The translations under genes were made by a program, and so were the position numbers. From Geobacter sp. (lineage in GTDB: Bacteria; Desulfobacterota; Desulfuromonadia; Geobacterales; Pseudopelobacteraceae): 45,311 nucleotides of DNA. The stretch is from positions 1 through 45,311 of the forward strand of contig JANYBN010000206.1 in the NCBI GenBank assembly GCA_025360785.1. The letters are read 5' to 3'. The notes beneath the pieces were generated by a model, which saw only the letters and a program-made list of their open reading frames with translations, was not told the DNA's origin and ran no database searches. Of the stretch, positions 20,015-28,944 are shown piece by piece (within the stretch, counting starts at the first letter, position 1; each line of letters begins with the position of its first letter).

Positions 20015-20764
20015 TTATTTCAGCAGTTTATACATATAAGCAAACGCGCCACCGACCGATATACTGGACATAATACCGGCATAGCGCATCACATCCCTCG
20101 ATAGCTGAACACGACCTATGTACTCTTCGATATCTGATGTTTCTTCAGTCATGATCGCAATAATATCCTGCCAGTCCTGATCCCACTGAAATATCTGCAG
20201 ATACAGGTCAGAACCTCTCCAAAGAAAAATACATATAAAGACGATCCCAAAAGCAATAAACCCCTTTGAGATATCAGAGTCCTTGATAGCGCTGTAAATT
20301 TTCCTGATAAGCTCAAGATTCATAACACAGAGAAACACCCAGATTGCATTTTCAACCATCTTTAAATTTCTAATTGTATTTGGACTCGGGGTCGGGTTAA
20401 TCAAAAGAAATATTCCGGAAAACGCCAAAATGGCGATTGTACTCAAGTATACGATAAGCTTGTTCCCTGATATTTCAAACGTACGGCAGAAAACATAATA
20501 TTCGAGAAACCCGTGAGTAATAGTCATAATAGCCACGGTACCAACGATATAGTGATAAGCTGTAAGCTTCTGATAGTGCCCCCACGGGTTAATGCCGTAA
20601 ACCTGGCTTATAAAGATCAGAAAGAATCCAATCGAGATACTTGTCCAGACGCGAGCATTTCCAATACTGAAGTAAAAACTGATTGCCCCGGCCAGCCCCC
20701 AGAAAACAACCTGGACGAGGTCAAGCGGATTCATTTGGGTCAGCAGTTCAAAAAACTTTTCCAT
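20015..20764 (-). CDS. Integral membrane protein in cytochrome operon, unknown function
   Basis: A 249-residue protein with TGGAGGA before ATG 20764. About seven hydrophobic segments are visible (approx. 16-34, 38-56, 72-90, 100-121, 135-150, 165-185 and 226-246). An acidic loop DQDWQDIIAIMTEETSDIEEY lies before the last. Histidines H63, H71 and H84 cluster near one side of helices 2-3 and could bind heme or a metal, but this is speculative. No family was recognised. Its place between a PATAN-like gene and the multiheme cytochrome gene suggests a membrane partner, perhaps a quinone-linked electron donor or a sensor. Confidence 0.65.
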   Translation of the reverse strand: MEKFFELLTQMNPLDLVQVVFWGLAGAISFYFSIGNARVWTSISIGFFLIFISQVYGINPWGHYQKLTAYHYIVGTVAIMTITHGFLEYYVFCRTFEISGNKLIVYLSTIAILAFSGIFLLINPTPSPNTIRNLKMVENAIWVFLCVMNLELIRKIYSAIKDSDISKGFIAFGIVFICIFLWRGSDLYLQIFQWDQDWQDIIAIMTEETSDIEEYIGRVQLSRDVMRYAGIMSSISVGGAFAYMYKLLK

Positions 20765-20791
20765 TATATCCTCCAGTGCGTAACGATAAAA

Positions 20792-21757
20792 TTAGAATTC
20801 AGATTTGGCAGTGGAAATTGCAGTTGAAAGCTTCTCCATCATCAACTTGATATTTGTGCCGCTGACAAGTAGCTTTGCTGCTTTCTCTACACCCTTCACG
20901 AATTTTTCAGCCCCATCAGCATCTATAAGGCAGGTATTCCCACCATTATCTGAAAGTTCCTTATCAACAAGTCCTCGACCGACTTTGCCCACATACTCGC
21001 CGACGATTGACTTAACCAGCTCTTCCAACTCGGAAAGTTTCTGAGACGTAACTTTTTTGTCACGCTCCTGACGTTCGAGATTTGTTTTGTCGATATCGAA
21101 TTTATGTAGAGCAACGCAGTTATCCCATATCTTTTGAATATTTGTAACTTCCAGCAGGTTTGTCCCCATCAACTCATCGGCACTTTGAGTAGAAAACAGG
21201 TCAATCTTTGCGCCAGGCAAACCGGCTATTTTTTGTGATTCCGTAGATGATGTTTCAATATCACTGGAACCGTCATGGAAAAAGCCCAGCGGATTTCCAT
21301 CTTTATAAAATATCATGGCTGAATGTTCATCAGTATAGATGCGCAGGCAGCCATTCATATGGTCCTCTTTAACCTTTTCAAGCAAAGTCTTAATATCTAT
21401 AAGCTTTAGCTCTTGGGCTTTGTAGAGTATTTCACCTTCCAAGAGGGCATGAATGCACATGGTTAGATCTTTGGAAAGCTTGTAAACATTCAAGGCACCA
21501 CTACCCGTAGTAACCATTAGCTCCGCCAGCGCAGAAAGAGCTTCGAAGCCGGCTTCTTTCTTACCATTCTGCCCTTCAACAAGGGCACTGACCAATTTTC
21601 CTGATTCAAACACCAAAATGGCAGTGCTGGACTGAAATACAAAACTCGCATATCCAGTGAACGCTCCATTAGTGAGCTTTGCTAAAACATCTGGTAATTT
21701 CAGCTTCGAAACTGCCAGATTTTCAAACAGCGGATTTCCCTTGGGAAGAAGGAACAT
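20792..21757 (-). CDS. PATAN/DUF4388-like protein, first gene of the cytochrome operon
   Basis: A 321-residue soluble protein with AGGAGG before ATG 21757. Two similar modules are visible: about 20-110 (LTNGAFTGYASF, STAILVFESGKLVSA, GFEALSALAEL) and about 120-195 (MNGCLRIYTDEHSAMIFYKDGNPLGFFHDGS). The pattern of a short G-containing turn, a strand pair with F(E/K)xGxxx, then a helix and a threshold-like segment resembles the PATAN (DUF4388) domain used in deltaproteobacterial signalling. The C-terminal part (about 225-321) is helical and charged. The domain call is by eye and moderate. It leads the operon, so it may be a regulator or adaptor of the electron-transfer genes. Confidence 0.6.
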   Translation of the reverse strand: MFLLPKGNPLFENLAVSKLKLPDVLAKLTNGAFTGYASFVFQSSTAILVFESGKLVSALVEGQNGKKEAGFEALSALAELMVTTGSGALNVYKLSKDLTMCIHALLEGEILYKAQELKLIDIKTLLEKVKEDHMNGCLRIYTDEHSAMIFYKDGNPLGFFHDGSSDIETSSTESQKIAGLPGAKIDLFSTQSADELMGTNLLEVTNIQKIWDNCVALHKFDIDKTNLERQERDKKVTSQKLSELEELVKSIVGEYVGKVGRGLVDKELSDNGGNTCLIDADGAEKFVKGVEKAAKLLVSGTNIKLMMEKLSTAISTAKSEF

Positions 21758-21796
21758 CTGAGCCTCCTGATATAACTCATTTGCACAATGGGGCTG

Positions 21797-21825
21797 AAAC
21801 TAATGTAATTTAACAGACATGTCAA
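21797..21825 (-). promoter_or_regulatory. Predicted sigma-70 promoter for the cytochrome operon
   Basis: On the minus strand TTGACA (21825-21820, perfect) and TAGTTT (21802-21797, 3/6) are 17 bases apart. The predicted start near 21790 leaves a leader of about 33 bases. The weak -10 suggests dependence on an activator. Confidence 0.45.
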
Positions 21826-21913
21826 ATATTTACTGTAGGATTTAATTAATATAAACCTCTTTAAAGCGATATTTTCAAGAATTGCAACATATTTTCATTC
21901 ACTTTGTAATCAA

Positions 21914-21942
21914 TTGACTTATTTCCGCACATTCAGTAGTAT
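21914..21942 (+). promoter_or_regulatory. Predicted sigma-70 promoter for the HDOD/GGDEF operon
   Basis: TTGACT (21914-21919, 5/6), a 17-base spacer and TAGTAT (21937-21942, 4/6) give a start near 21949, with a leader of about 38 bases. It is divergent from the cytochrome-operon promoter about 90 bases away. Confidence 0.55.
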
Positions 21943-21986
21943 TTTTAAACACTAAGATCAAATTAACTGAAGCAGGAAAACCAGCT

Positions 21987-22325
21987 ATGCAAAAAATACC
22001 ATTAATGCTTGCCAAAGCCGGGATGACTATTGCCAGGGATGTTTTTCGCGGCGACTCACCAATCGGGATCCCGATCTGCGGTAAAGGCACTTTGTTAACA
22101 GACAGCTTGATTGCTCGCTTTGACAATATGGATGTCCAGTCGATATATGTTGAAGGACACCCTGTATGGGAAGAAGGGGAGCGTTCTTTTGACGACATCC
22201 TTCATGAGCTCGACGGACGTTTCATCAAAACCCTCCAGGAGCCGCTGAATGCCATGTTGTATGATATTTACAAATCATACCTGATCAAATCGATGGGGGG
22301 CGACAGTGACCGACAAGCGGAGTGA
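21987..22325 (+). CDS. Small protein resembling the N-terminal module of HD-GYP proteins
   Basis: A 112-residue protein. The stretch GMTIARDVFRGDSPIGIPICGKGTLLTDSLIARFDNMDVQ resembles the module in front of many HD-GYP phosphodiesterases (G-M-x-L-A-x-D-V, then G-x-x-L-T-x-x-x-I-x-x-L), here standing alone. No Shine-Dalgarno better than AGCAGGAAAA (about 21971-21980) is visible. It overlaps the HDOD gene by 20 bases, so the two are translationally coupled. Function unknown; a signalling partner of the next two proteins is the simplest reading. Confidence 0.65.
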   Translation: MQKIPLMLAKAGMTIARDVFRGDSPIGIPICGKGTLLTDSLIARFDNMDVQSIYVEGHPVWEEGERSFDDILHELDGRFIKTLQEPLNAMLYDIYKSYLIKSMGGDSDRQAE

Positions 22326-23151
22326 TTTAAAAAAGATCATCATGGATACCAAAACGTTACCGACGTTGCCAGGTGTTATACAAAAACTAAATACGCTCTC
22401 TGACAATGACAAATCGTCGGTACAAGAGATGGCCAAGATTGTTTCTTCAGATCAGGTTCTTTCTGCCCGTATCCTCCGTTTGGCAAACTCTCCATCGTAT
22501 GGCTTCTATCGTGTCTCCACCATCTCCAACGCCATGATTCTGCTGGGGGTGAACGTGGTTAAGAGCTTGGCACTCTCTTCATCTATTTTTGCGATTATGG
22601 AGAAAGACAGCGTCGGCTTATGGGAACATTCCCTTGGAGTAGGCGTAGCAGCAAATTTGATTGCCCGCAAACTGGGACTGCCAGAGTGTGAGGAAATTGC
22701 TACGGCTGGTCTTTTGCATGACATTGGAAAAGTAATAATTCCCCTTAAGTGCAGCGAGGCGGAAAAGACCATTCAAAAGCTCATTTATGAACGCCAGATT
22801 TTTACCATGGAAGCCGAGCGGGAGATCATAGACACTGACCATGCAGAGGTCGGAGGCTGGTTGTCCAAGAGCTGGTTTCTGCCCGACAAGTTGAGCGAAC
22901 CGATAGCTTTTCACCATGATGTTGCTAAATCAGAGAATCACCGCATTAAAACAGCTGTGGTTCATATTGCTGATGTGCTTATTAAAGCCAGCGGATTTGG
23001 CAATAGCGGTGACTGTTTCGTGCCTTCAATCCAGAAAATTGCCTGGGACGCGCTTAAGCTTAATGAGCAGTTGCTAGCTGAACTTGTCGATGAAGTCGAA
23101 GACAAGCTGGTTGAAGTTAAAAATTTCAGCCTTGAAATGATGAGTGAGTGA
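22306..23151 (+). CDS. HDOD-domain signalling protein
   Basis: A 281-residue protein with a GTG start at 22306, GGGGGG about 7 bases upstream. The HDOD domain covers about 10-210: TLPTLPGVIQKL, DQVLSARILRLANSPSYGF and MILLGVNVVKSLAL are the family marks. The HD-like GLLHDIGK near 143-150 is kept, so metal binding is possible, unlike in many HDOD proteins. HDOD proteins act in chemotaxis-like and c-di-GMP signalling in deltaproteobacteria. The stop codon shares a base with the ATG of the next gene, showing an operon. Confidence 0.88.
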   Translation: MTDKRSDLKKIIMDTKTLPTLPGVIQKLNTLSDNDKSSVQEMAKIVSSDQVLSARILRLANSPSYGFYRVSTISNAMILLGVNVVKSLALSSSIFAIMEKDSVGLWEHSLGVGVAANLIARKLGLPECEEIATAGLLHDIGKVIIPLKCSEAEKTIQKLIYERQIFTMEAEREIIDTDHAEVGGWLSKSWFLPDKLSEPIAFHHDVAKSENHRIKTAVVHIADVLIKASGFGNSGDCFVPSIQKIAWDALKLNEQLLAELVDEVEDKLVEVKNFSLEMMSE

Positions 23152-24071
23152 TGCAACTGCCGGCAAGAATCACAATCATATCATCTGACCCTCAGTTCGC
23201 CTCACACGTTCAACTCCGCCTGCACAGCAAGGGCTGCCAGGTTGCCACAATGGCCTGTACCGATTCTGCTTTGGGACTATTTTATGCTGATCCGCCGGAT
23301 TTACTGATAGTCGATCTTTCCACCGACACCAAGAGTGTCCTCAGCATTGTTTTAACGCTAAGAAGTGATAGTTTTTTCAGTGCTATTCCGATCATCGGCC
23401 TGCTCGATGCAATTGAGAGCGACACACTCAATTGGGAACTTTGCCCACTTGATGATTTTATTGTACTGCCGCTTAATTTCAATGAGCTTTTCAGTCGCAT
23501 ATCTTTGGCTCTCTTCCGCCTTAAACGTATTTTTGATAACAACCCCCTGACCAGACTCCCCGGCAATACTTCCATTCAACTGGCTATCGAGGCTGCCATA
23601 GGAACATCTACGGCCGTCTGTTATATCGATATCAACGATTTTAAGCCGTATAACGATTCATATGGCTTCTCCCACGGCGACGAAGTTATCCGCATGACCG
23701 CACGCATTATGTTCAACGCTGTCCACGAAGCCGGCGGGGGATTCTGCGGTCATATCGGTGGCGACGATTTCGTTTGCATTGTGTCTTTGGCTCTTGCTGA
23801 ATCAGTGTGCCAGACCATCATTGCTCATTTTGACATGATTGTACTCGATCTGTTTGATGACGAAACAAAGCAGCATGGTTTCTACTATGGCACCAACCGC
23901 AAAGGTGAAAAAGAAAACATCCCCCTTCTTTCTGTATCTATCGGCGTAGTCCCAATGAACATGCCAAAACTCCAGCATGCGGCAAAGGTTTCAGAGGTTG
24001 CTGCTGAACTGAAAAAGCTGGCGAAAGACTCGGGCGGTAGCCGCTATGTTGTAGACAAGCGATCTTCATAG
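23151..24071 (+). CDS. GGDEF protein with degenerate receiver domain
   Basis: A 306-residue protein starting at ATG 23151 (TGATG overlap with the HDOD stop; GTG 23148 is an alternative). Residues 6-125 are receiver-like, with the phosphoacceptor-type D55 kept. The acidic pocket is reduced to D13, and the usual Thr and Lys positions read Leu (IIGLLD, FIVLPLN), so normal phosphorylation is doubtful. The GGDEF domain begins at NPLTRLPGN (131-139). N168 and D177 of YNDSYGFSHGD match guanine contacts of canonical diguanylate cyclases, and the signature is GGDDF (203-207). No RxxD inhibitory site precedes it. It probably makes c-di-GMP or is a c-di-GMP-related regulator. Confidence 0.85.
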   Translation: MQLPARITIISSDPQFASHVQLRLHSKGCQVATMACTDSALGLFYADPPDLLIVDLSTDTKSVLSIVLTLRSDSFFSAIPIIGLLDAIESDTLNWELCPLDDFIVLPLNFNELFSRISLALFRLKRIFDNNPLTRLPGNTSIQLAIEAAIGTSTAVCYIDINDFKPYNDSYGFSHGDEVIRMTARIMFNAVHEAGGGFCGHIGGDDFVCIVSLALAESVCQTIIAHFDMIVLDLFDDETKQHGFYYGTNRKGEKENIPLLSVSIGVVPMNMPKLQHAAKVSEVAAELKKLAKDSGGSRYVVDKRSS

Positions 24072-24132
24072 CGGTTGATACGCTTCTTGCGCTGTGATAT
24101 AGATCATCACACTTTAGACTCAGGTGACCACA

Positions 24133-24957
24133 ATGATAATGATTGACCGTCTGATTGAACAGGCTCTCCTTGAAGACATTCATACCGGTGATATTACCAC
24201 CATGGCGGTGGTTCCCGGCCATCGCCCCGCCTCCGCGAGGTTAATTGCAAAAGAAAGCATGGTGGTGGCCGGCCTTGCTACTGCCGCTCGGGTATTTAGC
24301 ACACTTGATCCTGATATTATCTTTAAAGCATGTCTGAATGATGGCGAGAAAGCATCGCCCGGAACTCTTTTGGCATCAGTTCATGGGGAAGCCGCACAAC
24401 TTTTGATGGGTGAGCGGGTGGCGCTAAATCTGCTCCAGAGAATGTGCGGTATTGCAACACTCACCGCTAGTTTTGTCGAGGCGGTCGTCGGCACTAAGGC
24501 CCGGATCGTTGACACCCGCAAAACCACCCCAGGACTACGGCAGCTTGAGAAATACGCCGTACGGGTCGGAGGCGGAATCAATCACCGCACCGGTCTATAT
24601 GACGGCGTTCTGATCAAGGAAAACCACATTACCGCTGCCGGAGGGATCACAGAAGCTATCAACCGCGCCCGCGCCTATATCCCTCACACATTGAAAATAG
24701 AGATTGAAACCGAAACCCTGCCCCAGGTTGATGAGGCTCTCGCGGCAGGGGCCGATATCATCATGCTGGACAACATGACTCTGGATGAAATGCGAACCGC
24801 CGTTGACACCATTGGCGGCCGAGCTCAGGTCGAGGCATCAGGCGGTGTCAACCTTGAACGCGTACGGGCAATTGCAGAGACCGGAGTTGACATCATTTCG
24901 GTAGGGGCACTGACTCATTCACCCCGGGCAATGGATATCTCAATGCTTCTGGACTAG
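24133..24957 (+). CDS. nadC: Nicotinate-nucleotide pyrophosphorylase (quinolinate phosphoribosyltransferase)
   Basis: A 274-residue protein of normal length from ATG 24133, with AGGTGA at 24122-24127; GTG 24124 and ATG 24139 are in-frame alternatives. The N-terminal LLEDIHTGDITT motif, ERVALNLLQRMCGIAT, VDTRKTTPGLRQLEKYAVRVGGG, NHRTGLYDGVLIKENH and the barrel segments IEIETETLPQ, DIIMLDNM and VEASGGV appear in family order. These include the Arg/Lys residues that bind quinolinate and PRPP. NadC makes nicotinate mononucleotide in NAD synthesis. It is followed directly by birA and coaX, a cofactor-gene cluster. Confidence 0.97.
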   Translation: MIMIDRLIEQALLEDIHTGDITTMAVVPGHRPASARLIAKESMVVAGLATAARVFSTLDPDIIFKACLNDGEKASPGTLLASVHGEAAQLLMGERVALNLLQRMCGIATLTASFVEAVVGTKARIVDTRKTTPGLRQLEKYAVRVGGGINHRTGLYDGVLIKENHITAAGGITEAINRARAYIPHTLKIEIETETLPQVDEALAAGADIIMLDNMTLDEMRTAVDTIGGRAQVEASGGVNLERVRAIAETGVDIISVGALTHSPRAMDISMLLD

Positions 24958-24993
24958 ATGAGAGCACTTAATGGAAACTACCGAGGTAACACG

Positions 24994-25971
24994 ATGCACC
25001 CAAAAGCCGGTACCATATTGCGCCTGTTCCGTGCCGAAGTCGGTTATGTATCAGGTGAGTATCTCAGCAGGGAGCTTGGTGTATCGCGGACCGCAGTCTG
25101 GAAACACATAACAGCATTGAGAAATAATGGTTACCGTATCGAAGCAGTTACATCGAGAGGCTATAGGCTTGTATCCTCTCCGGACAATATCGATCCGCAC
25201 GAAATACAAACTCAGCTGAGCATCACTAAAATCGGCCAGCGCCTGGAATTTTTGAAGCAAACCTCTTCAACCAATGCCGATGCTTTTAGACTGGCAGAAG
25301 ATGGAGCTGTTGAGGGGACAGTTGTTCTGGCTGATTCCCAGACCGGCGGCAAGGGGCGGCGCGGCAGACTTTGGACATCACCTTCCGGTGTAAATCTTTA
25401 TTGTTCAGTAGTTTTACGTCCTTCAATTATGCCGCATGAAGCCCCGCAACTGACATTTCTCTCTGCGGTCGCTGCGGCACGGGCAATTGAACTGACTACG
25501 GGACTTACCCCTGAAATTAAATGGCCCAACGACCTACTGGTCTCAGGAAAAAAGGTCGCGGGTCTGTTAAACGAGATGAGTGCCGAAACCGACGGCATCA
25601 ACTTCGTCATCCTTGGCATCGGCGTCAACCTGAATATGACGGCAGACCAATTTCCGGATGAGCTGCGCCACCCGGCCACTTCTCTGTTTCTTGAGTCCGG
25701 AACACGGATTGACCGCTCATCTTTTACCAGCACGTTGCTGAACGAGCTTGATAGACTGTATGCTGACTTTCTGACGCACGGTTTCGGGCCGGTACGCGAA
25801 GAGTGGCAGCGACGCTGCAATGCCAATGGGCGGCAGGTAGTCGTCACCGACTCCGGGACCGAATGTAGGGGCGGTCGTTTTATCGGAATCGATTCGGATG
25901 GAGCGATGCTGCTCAGATCTGATGATGACTTATTGCACCGTATCACCTGTGGAGATGTGAGGGTAATCTGA
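24994..25971 (+). CDS. birA: Bifunctional biotin--protein ligase / biotin operon repressor
   Basis: A 325-residue protein. The frame opens at ATG 24958, right after the nadC stop, but ATG 24994 has GAGGT at 24983-24987 and gives MHPKAGTILRL, the expected start. The N-terminal winged helix (about 5-65: YLSRELGVSRTAVWKHITALR, SRGYRL) precedes the ligase domain. That domain has SSTN, the biotin-binding GGKGRRGRLW loop (near residue 118-127), WPNDLLVSGKKVAGLLNE and ILGIGVNLN. A C-terminal SH3-like domain ends the protein. It biotinylates acyl carrier proteins such as AccB and, with the HTH, probably represses biotin genes. Confidence 0.95.
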   Translation: MHPKAGTILRLFRAEVGYVSGEYLSRELGVSRTAVWKHITALRNNGYRIEAVTSRGYRLVSSPDNIDPHEIQTQLSITKIGQRLEFLKQTSSTNADAFRLAEDGAVEGTVVLADSQTGGKGRRGRLWTSPSGVNLYCSVVLRPSIMPHEAPQLTFLSAVAAARAIELTTGLTPEIKWPNDLLVSGKKVAGLLNEMSAETDGINFVILGIGVNLNMTADQFPDELRHPATSLFLESGTRIDRSSFTSTLLNELDRLYADFLTHGFGPVREEWQRRCNANGRQVVVTDSGTECRGGRFIGIDSDGAMLLRSDDDLLHRITCGDVRVI

Positions 25972-26736
25972 ATGCTTCTGGTAATTGACGTTGGCAACAG
26001 CAACATAGTGTTGGGAGTTTATGACGGCACACTGCTCGCCCGCAGTTGGCGCCTTTCAACTGACAAATCCCGCACATCGGATGAATACGCCGTGCTTCTG
26101 CACAGCCTGTTTGACCAGGCCGGACTTGCTTTTTTCGAGGTTAAGGCCTCGATTATATCCTCCGTAGTTCCGCCCTTGACCGGCGTTATGGAAGCGATCT
26201 CCCACGACTTTTTCAATCTTACCCCATACATCGTCGGCCCCGGAATTAAGACAGGGATGATAATCCATTACGACAATCCCCGCGAAGTTGGAGCAGACCG
26301 GATTGTTAACGCTGTGGCCGGCTATGAAAAGTATAAGTGCCCGTTGGTAATTGTCGATTTCGGTACTGCCACAACCTTTGATTATGTCAATGGCAAGGGA
26401 GAATATTGTGGAGGCGCGATCGCTCCCGGCCTCGCAATCTCCGTTGAAGCGCTCTTTCAGAGAGCCAGCAAGTTGCCTAGAATAGACATAATCAAACCAC
26501 CTCATATTATTGCAAAGAACACCGTCAATTCGATGCAAGCCGGAATTTTTTTCGGCTACGTTGGCCTGGTTGACGGGATTGTAGAGCACATCCAGGCAGA
26601 ATCACAGGAAGAGTTCCGGGTAATCGCGACCGGTGGTCTGGCCTCTCTGATCGCTCCGGAATCCAAGACAATTGATGAAATTGATGAAAACCTGACTCTT
26701 GAAGGCTTGCGCATACTGTATGAACGAAACCGCTGA
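25972..26736 (+). CDS. coaX: Type III pantothenate kinase
   Basis: A 254-residue protein; ATG 25972 follows the birA stop with no gap (TGA-ATG), with GAGGG overlapping the birA end. The ASKHA-fold marks are present: [14 protein letters not shown] (residues 5-18), [17 protein letters not shown] (about 105-113) and the phosphate loop [13 protein letters not shown] (about 124-136). CoaX phosphorylates pantothenate as the first step of coenzyme A synthesis, is not inhibited by CoA and needs a monovalent cation. The pairing with birA is frequent in Gram-negative and Firmicute genomes. Confidence 0.96.
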   Translation: MLLVIDVGNSNIVLGVYDGTLLARSWRLSTDKSRTSDEYAVLLHSLFDQAGLAFFEVKASIISSVVPPLTGVMEAISHDFFNLTPYIVGPGIKTGMIIHYDNPREVGADRIVNAVAGYEKYKCPLVIVDFGTATTFDYVNGKGEYCGGAIAPGLAISVEALFQRASKLPRIDIIKPPHIIAKNTVNSMQAGIFFGYVGLVDGIVEHIQAESQEEFRVIATGGLASLIAPESKTIDEIDENLTLEGLRILYERNR

Positions 26737-26823
26737 TTGATTTACCCGATGAGATTCTCCGGAGATTGGAGATTTGAGATGGACAGACCGTGAAATCCAT
26801 ATTGCACGCAAGGAGGCAGTTCT

Positions 26824-28923
26824 ATGGGACAGTTTGAAACCAGCAAGATCCGCAACTTGGGCATCATCGCGCACGGTGGCGCCGGCAAGACGTCACTATC
26901 AGAGGCAATTCTGTTTGACACCGGAATGATCGACCGCTTGGGACGAGTTGATGACGGCACATCAACCATGGATTTCGAACCGGAGGAGATCAAGCGGAAA
27001 ATCTCGATAACTTCGGCACTTGACCACTGCGAGTGGCGTGGACATTCCATCCACATTGTCGACACTCCCGGCTATGGCAACTTCATTGCTGACACCCGTA
27101 CCTGCATGCGCACCCTGGACTGTGCAGTAATCATTCTTTCCGCGATATCAGGAGTGAAAGCCCAGACCGAGGAAATCTGGAGTTGGGCCAATGAGTTTGA
27201 GATCCCGCGCATCGCATTTGTCAATAAACTCGACCGTGAACGGGCCAGTTTCCTGCGGGCCATTGACGATATGGAAAAGATGCTGGGGGCCCGAGGAGTA
27301 GCCATCCAGATGCCGATCGGTCTTGAAGCTGCTTTTGAGGGCATCATTGATCTGATATCAATGAAAGCATGCATTTATGCCAAAGACGGCTCGGGGAAAT
27401 ATACTGAAGGCCCCATTCCGGCTGAGTACTCTGAGGAAGCGGCGCGATTGCGCGGACAGATGGTCGAAACTGCCGCAGAGGCATATGACGCCCTCACGGA
27501 AAAATACCTTGAGAACGGCGACCTCACCGAAGATGAAATCATCGACGGTCTCCGCGTTGGCACGATGCGCAACACCTTCACCGCCGTCCTCTGCGGTGCA
27601 GCAACGGCAAACATCGGCGTTGCCCACCTGCTGGATGCTATCTGCGCATACCTCCCCTCCCCGCTGGATCGGACCAAGGCGGTCGGCATTCACCCCAAGA
27701 CCGAAGAGATCATCGAACGTGCCCCGGACGAAAAGGAACCATTCTCTGCACTGGTTTTCAAAACGACCTCGGACCCGTATACCGGTAAGATCACTATTTT
27801 CAGGATATATTCCGGTGTGCTCAACTCAGATTCGACAATATTCAACTCGACCAGAGGAGTTGAAGAAAGAATCGGCCAGATTTATGAACTGGAGGGAAAG
27901 AAGCAGCATCCGATCAAACAGGCTGTTGCAGGCGACATAGTCGCCGTGGCCAAACTGAAGGAGACCGTCACCGGCGACACCCTCTGTGACCCGGCCAAAC
28001 CGATCATCTATGAACCGGCCAAGCAGCTCCTGCCGGTGATATCCTATGCAATAGAACCCAAAACCAAGGCGGACGAAGACAAGATTCACAATGCGCTGCA
28101 CCGAATGATCGAGGAAGAGCCGACGCTTGAATCACACCGTGACCCACTGACTAAAGAATTTATTATTTCCGGTATGGGACAGGTTCATCTGGAAGTTATC
28201 GTTGAAAAGATGAAGCGCAAGTTTGGCGTGGAGGTTCTGCTTAAGACACCTAAAGTGCCCTATTTCGAAACGATCCGCGGCACGGCCAAGGTGCAGGGGA
28301 AATACAAGAAGCAGTCCGGCGGGCGTGGGCAGTATGGGGATTGCTGGATAGAAATGTCCCCGACCGGCCGTGGTGAAGGGTATGTTTTTGATGATAAGGT
28401 TGTCGGCGGAGTCATTCCGCGCCAGTATATTCCAGCCGTTGACAAGGGCATTCAGGAAGCCAGCGTGGAAGGTTTTCTTGCCGGCTATCCGGTCGTAGAC
28501 TTCAAAGTTGCACTCTACGACGGATCTTTTCACACCGTAGACTCCTCCGAAATGGCTTTCAAGGTGGCCGGTTCGATGGCGTTCAAGAAGGCAATGGAAC
28601 TCTGCAAACCGATTCTGCTTGAGCCCATTGTGAATATGAAAATCACTGTTCCGGATGAAAACATGGGTGATGTCATCGGCGATCTCAACTCACGGCGAGG
28701 CAAGGTTGTCGGCGTAGAACCCAAAGCAAATTCACAGATTATCCGCACTATTGTGCCGATGTCTGAAGTTCTGGCCTATTCCAACGATCTTAAATCAATG
28801 ACTAGTGACCGAGGACTGTTCAGTATGGAATTTTCCCATTATGAAGAGGTCCCATCGCATCTTTCTCAAAAAATTGTGGCAGAGGCTCTTGCAGAAAAAA
28901 AAGAGACACATAACAATCATTAA
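26824..28923 (+). CDS. Elongation factor G-like GTPase (EF-G2 type)
   Basis: A 699-residue protein with GGAGG at about 26811-26815 before ATG 26824. The P-loop reads AHGGAGKTSL (16-25), where classical EF-G has AHIDAGKTT; G3 is VDTPGYGNF and G4 is NKLDRE. Domains II-V follow with the domain IV segment QSGGRGQYGDCWIEMSP and the C-terminal GDVIGDLNSRRGKVVGVE. The altered P-loop and switch I (FEPEEIKRKISI) place it with the bacterial EF-G-like group, some of which work in ribosome recycling or lack clear function. It is not part of an str operon, so it is probably not the main EF-G. Confidence 0.9.
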   Translation: MGQFETSKIRNLGIIAHGGAGKTSLSEAILFDTGMIDRLGRVDDGTSTMDFEPEEIKRKISITSALDHCEWRGHSIHIVDTPGYGNFIADTRTCMRTLDCAVIILSAISGVKAQTEEIWSWANEFEIPRIAFVNKLDRERASFLRAIDDMEKMLGARGVAIQMPIGLEAAFEGIIDLISMKACIYAKDGSGKYTEGPIPAEYSEEAARLRGQMVETAAEAYDALTEKYLENGDLTEDEIIDGLRVGTMRNTFTAVLCGAATANIGVAHLLDAICAYLPSPLDRTKAVGIHPKTEEIIERAPDEKEPFSALVFKTTSDPYTGKITIFRIYSGVLNSDSTIFNSTRGVEERIGQIYELEGKKQHPIKQAVAGDIVAVAKLKETVTGDTLCDPAKPIIYEPAKQLLPVISYAIEPKTKADEDKIHNALHRMIEEEPTLESHRDPLTKEFIISGMGQVHLEVIVEKMKRKFGVEVLLKTPKVPYFETIRGTAKVQGKYKKQSGGRGQYGDCWIEMSPTGRGEGYVFDDKVVGGVIPRQYIPAVDKGIQEASVEGFLAGYPVVDFKVALYDGSFHTVDSSEMAFKVAGSMAFKKAMELCKPILLEPIVNMKITVPDENMGDVIGDLNSRRGKVVGVEPKANSQIIRTIVPMSEVLAYSNDLKSMTSDRGLFSMEFSHYEEVPSHLSQKIVAEALAEKKETHNNH

Positions 28924-28944
28924 GCATTTAAATGGAGGATTTTC

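Noticed and set aside
23151-24071. Hybrid promiscuous (cGAMP-making) GGDEF
   Set aside because: The deciding position has Asp (D177), not Ser, which fits a normal diguanylate cyclase.
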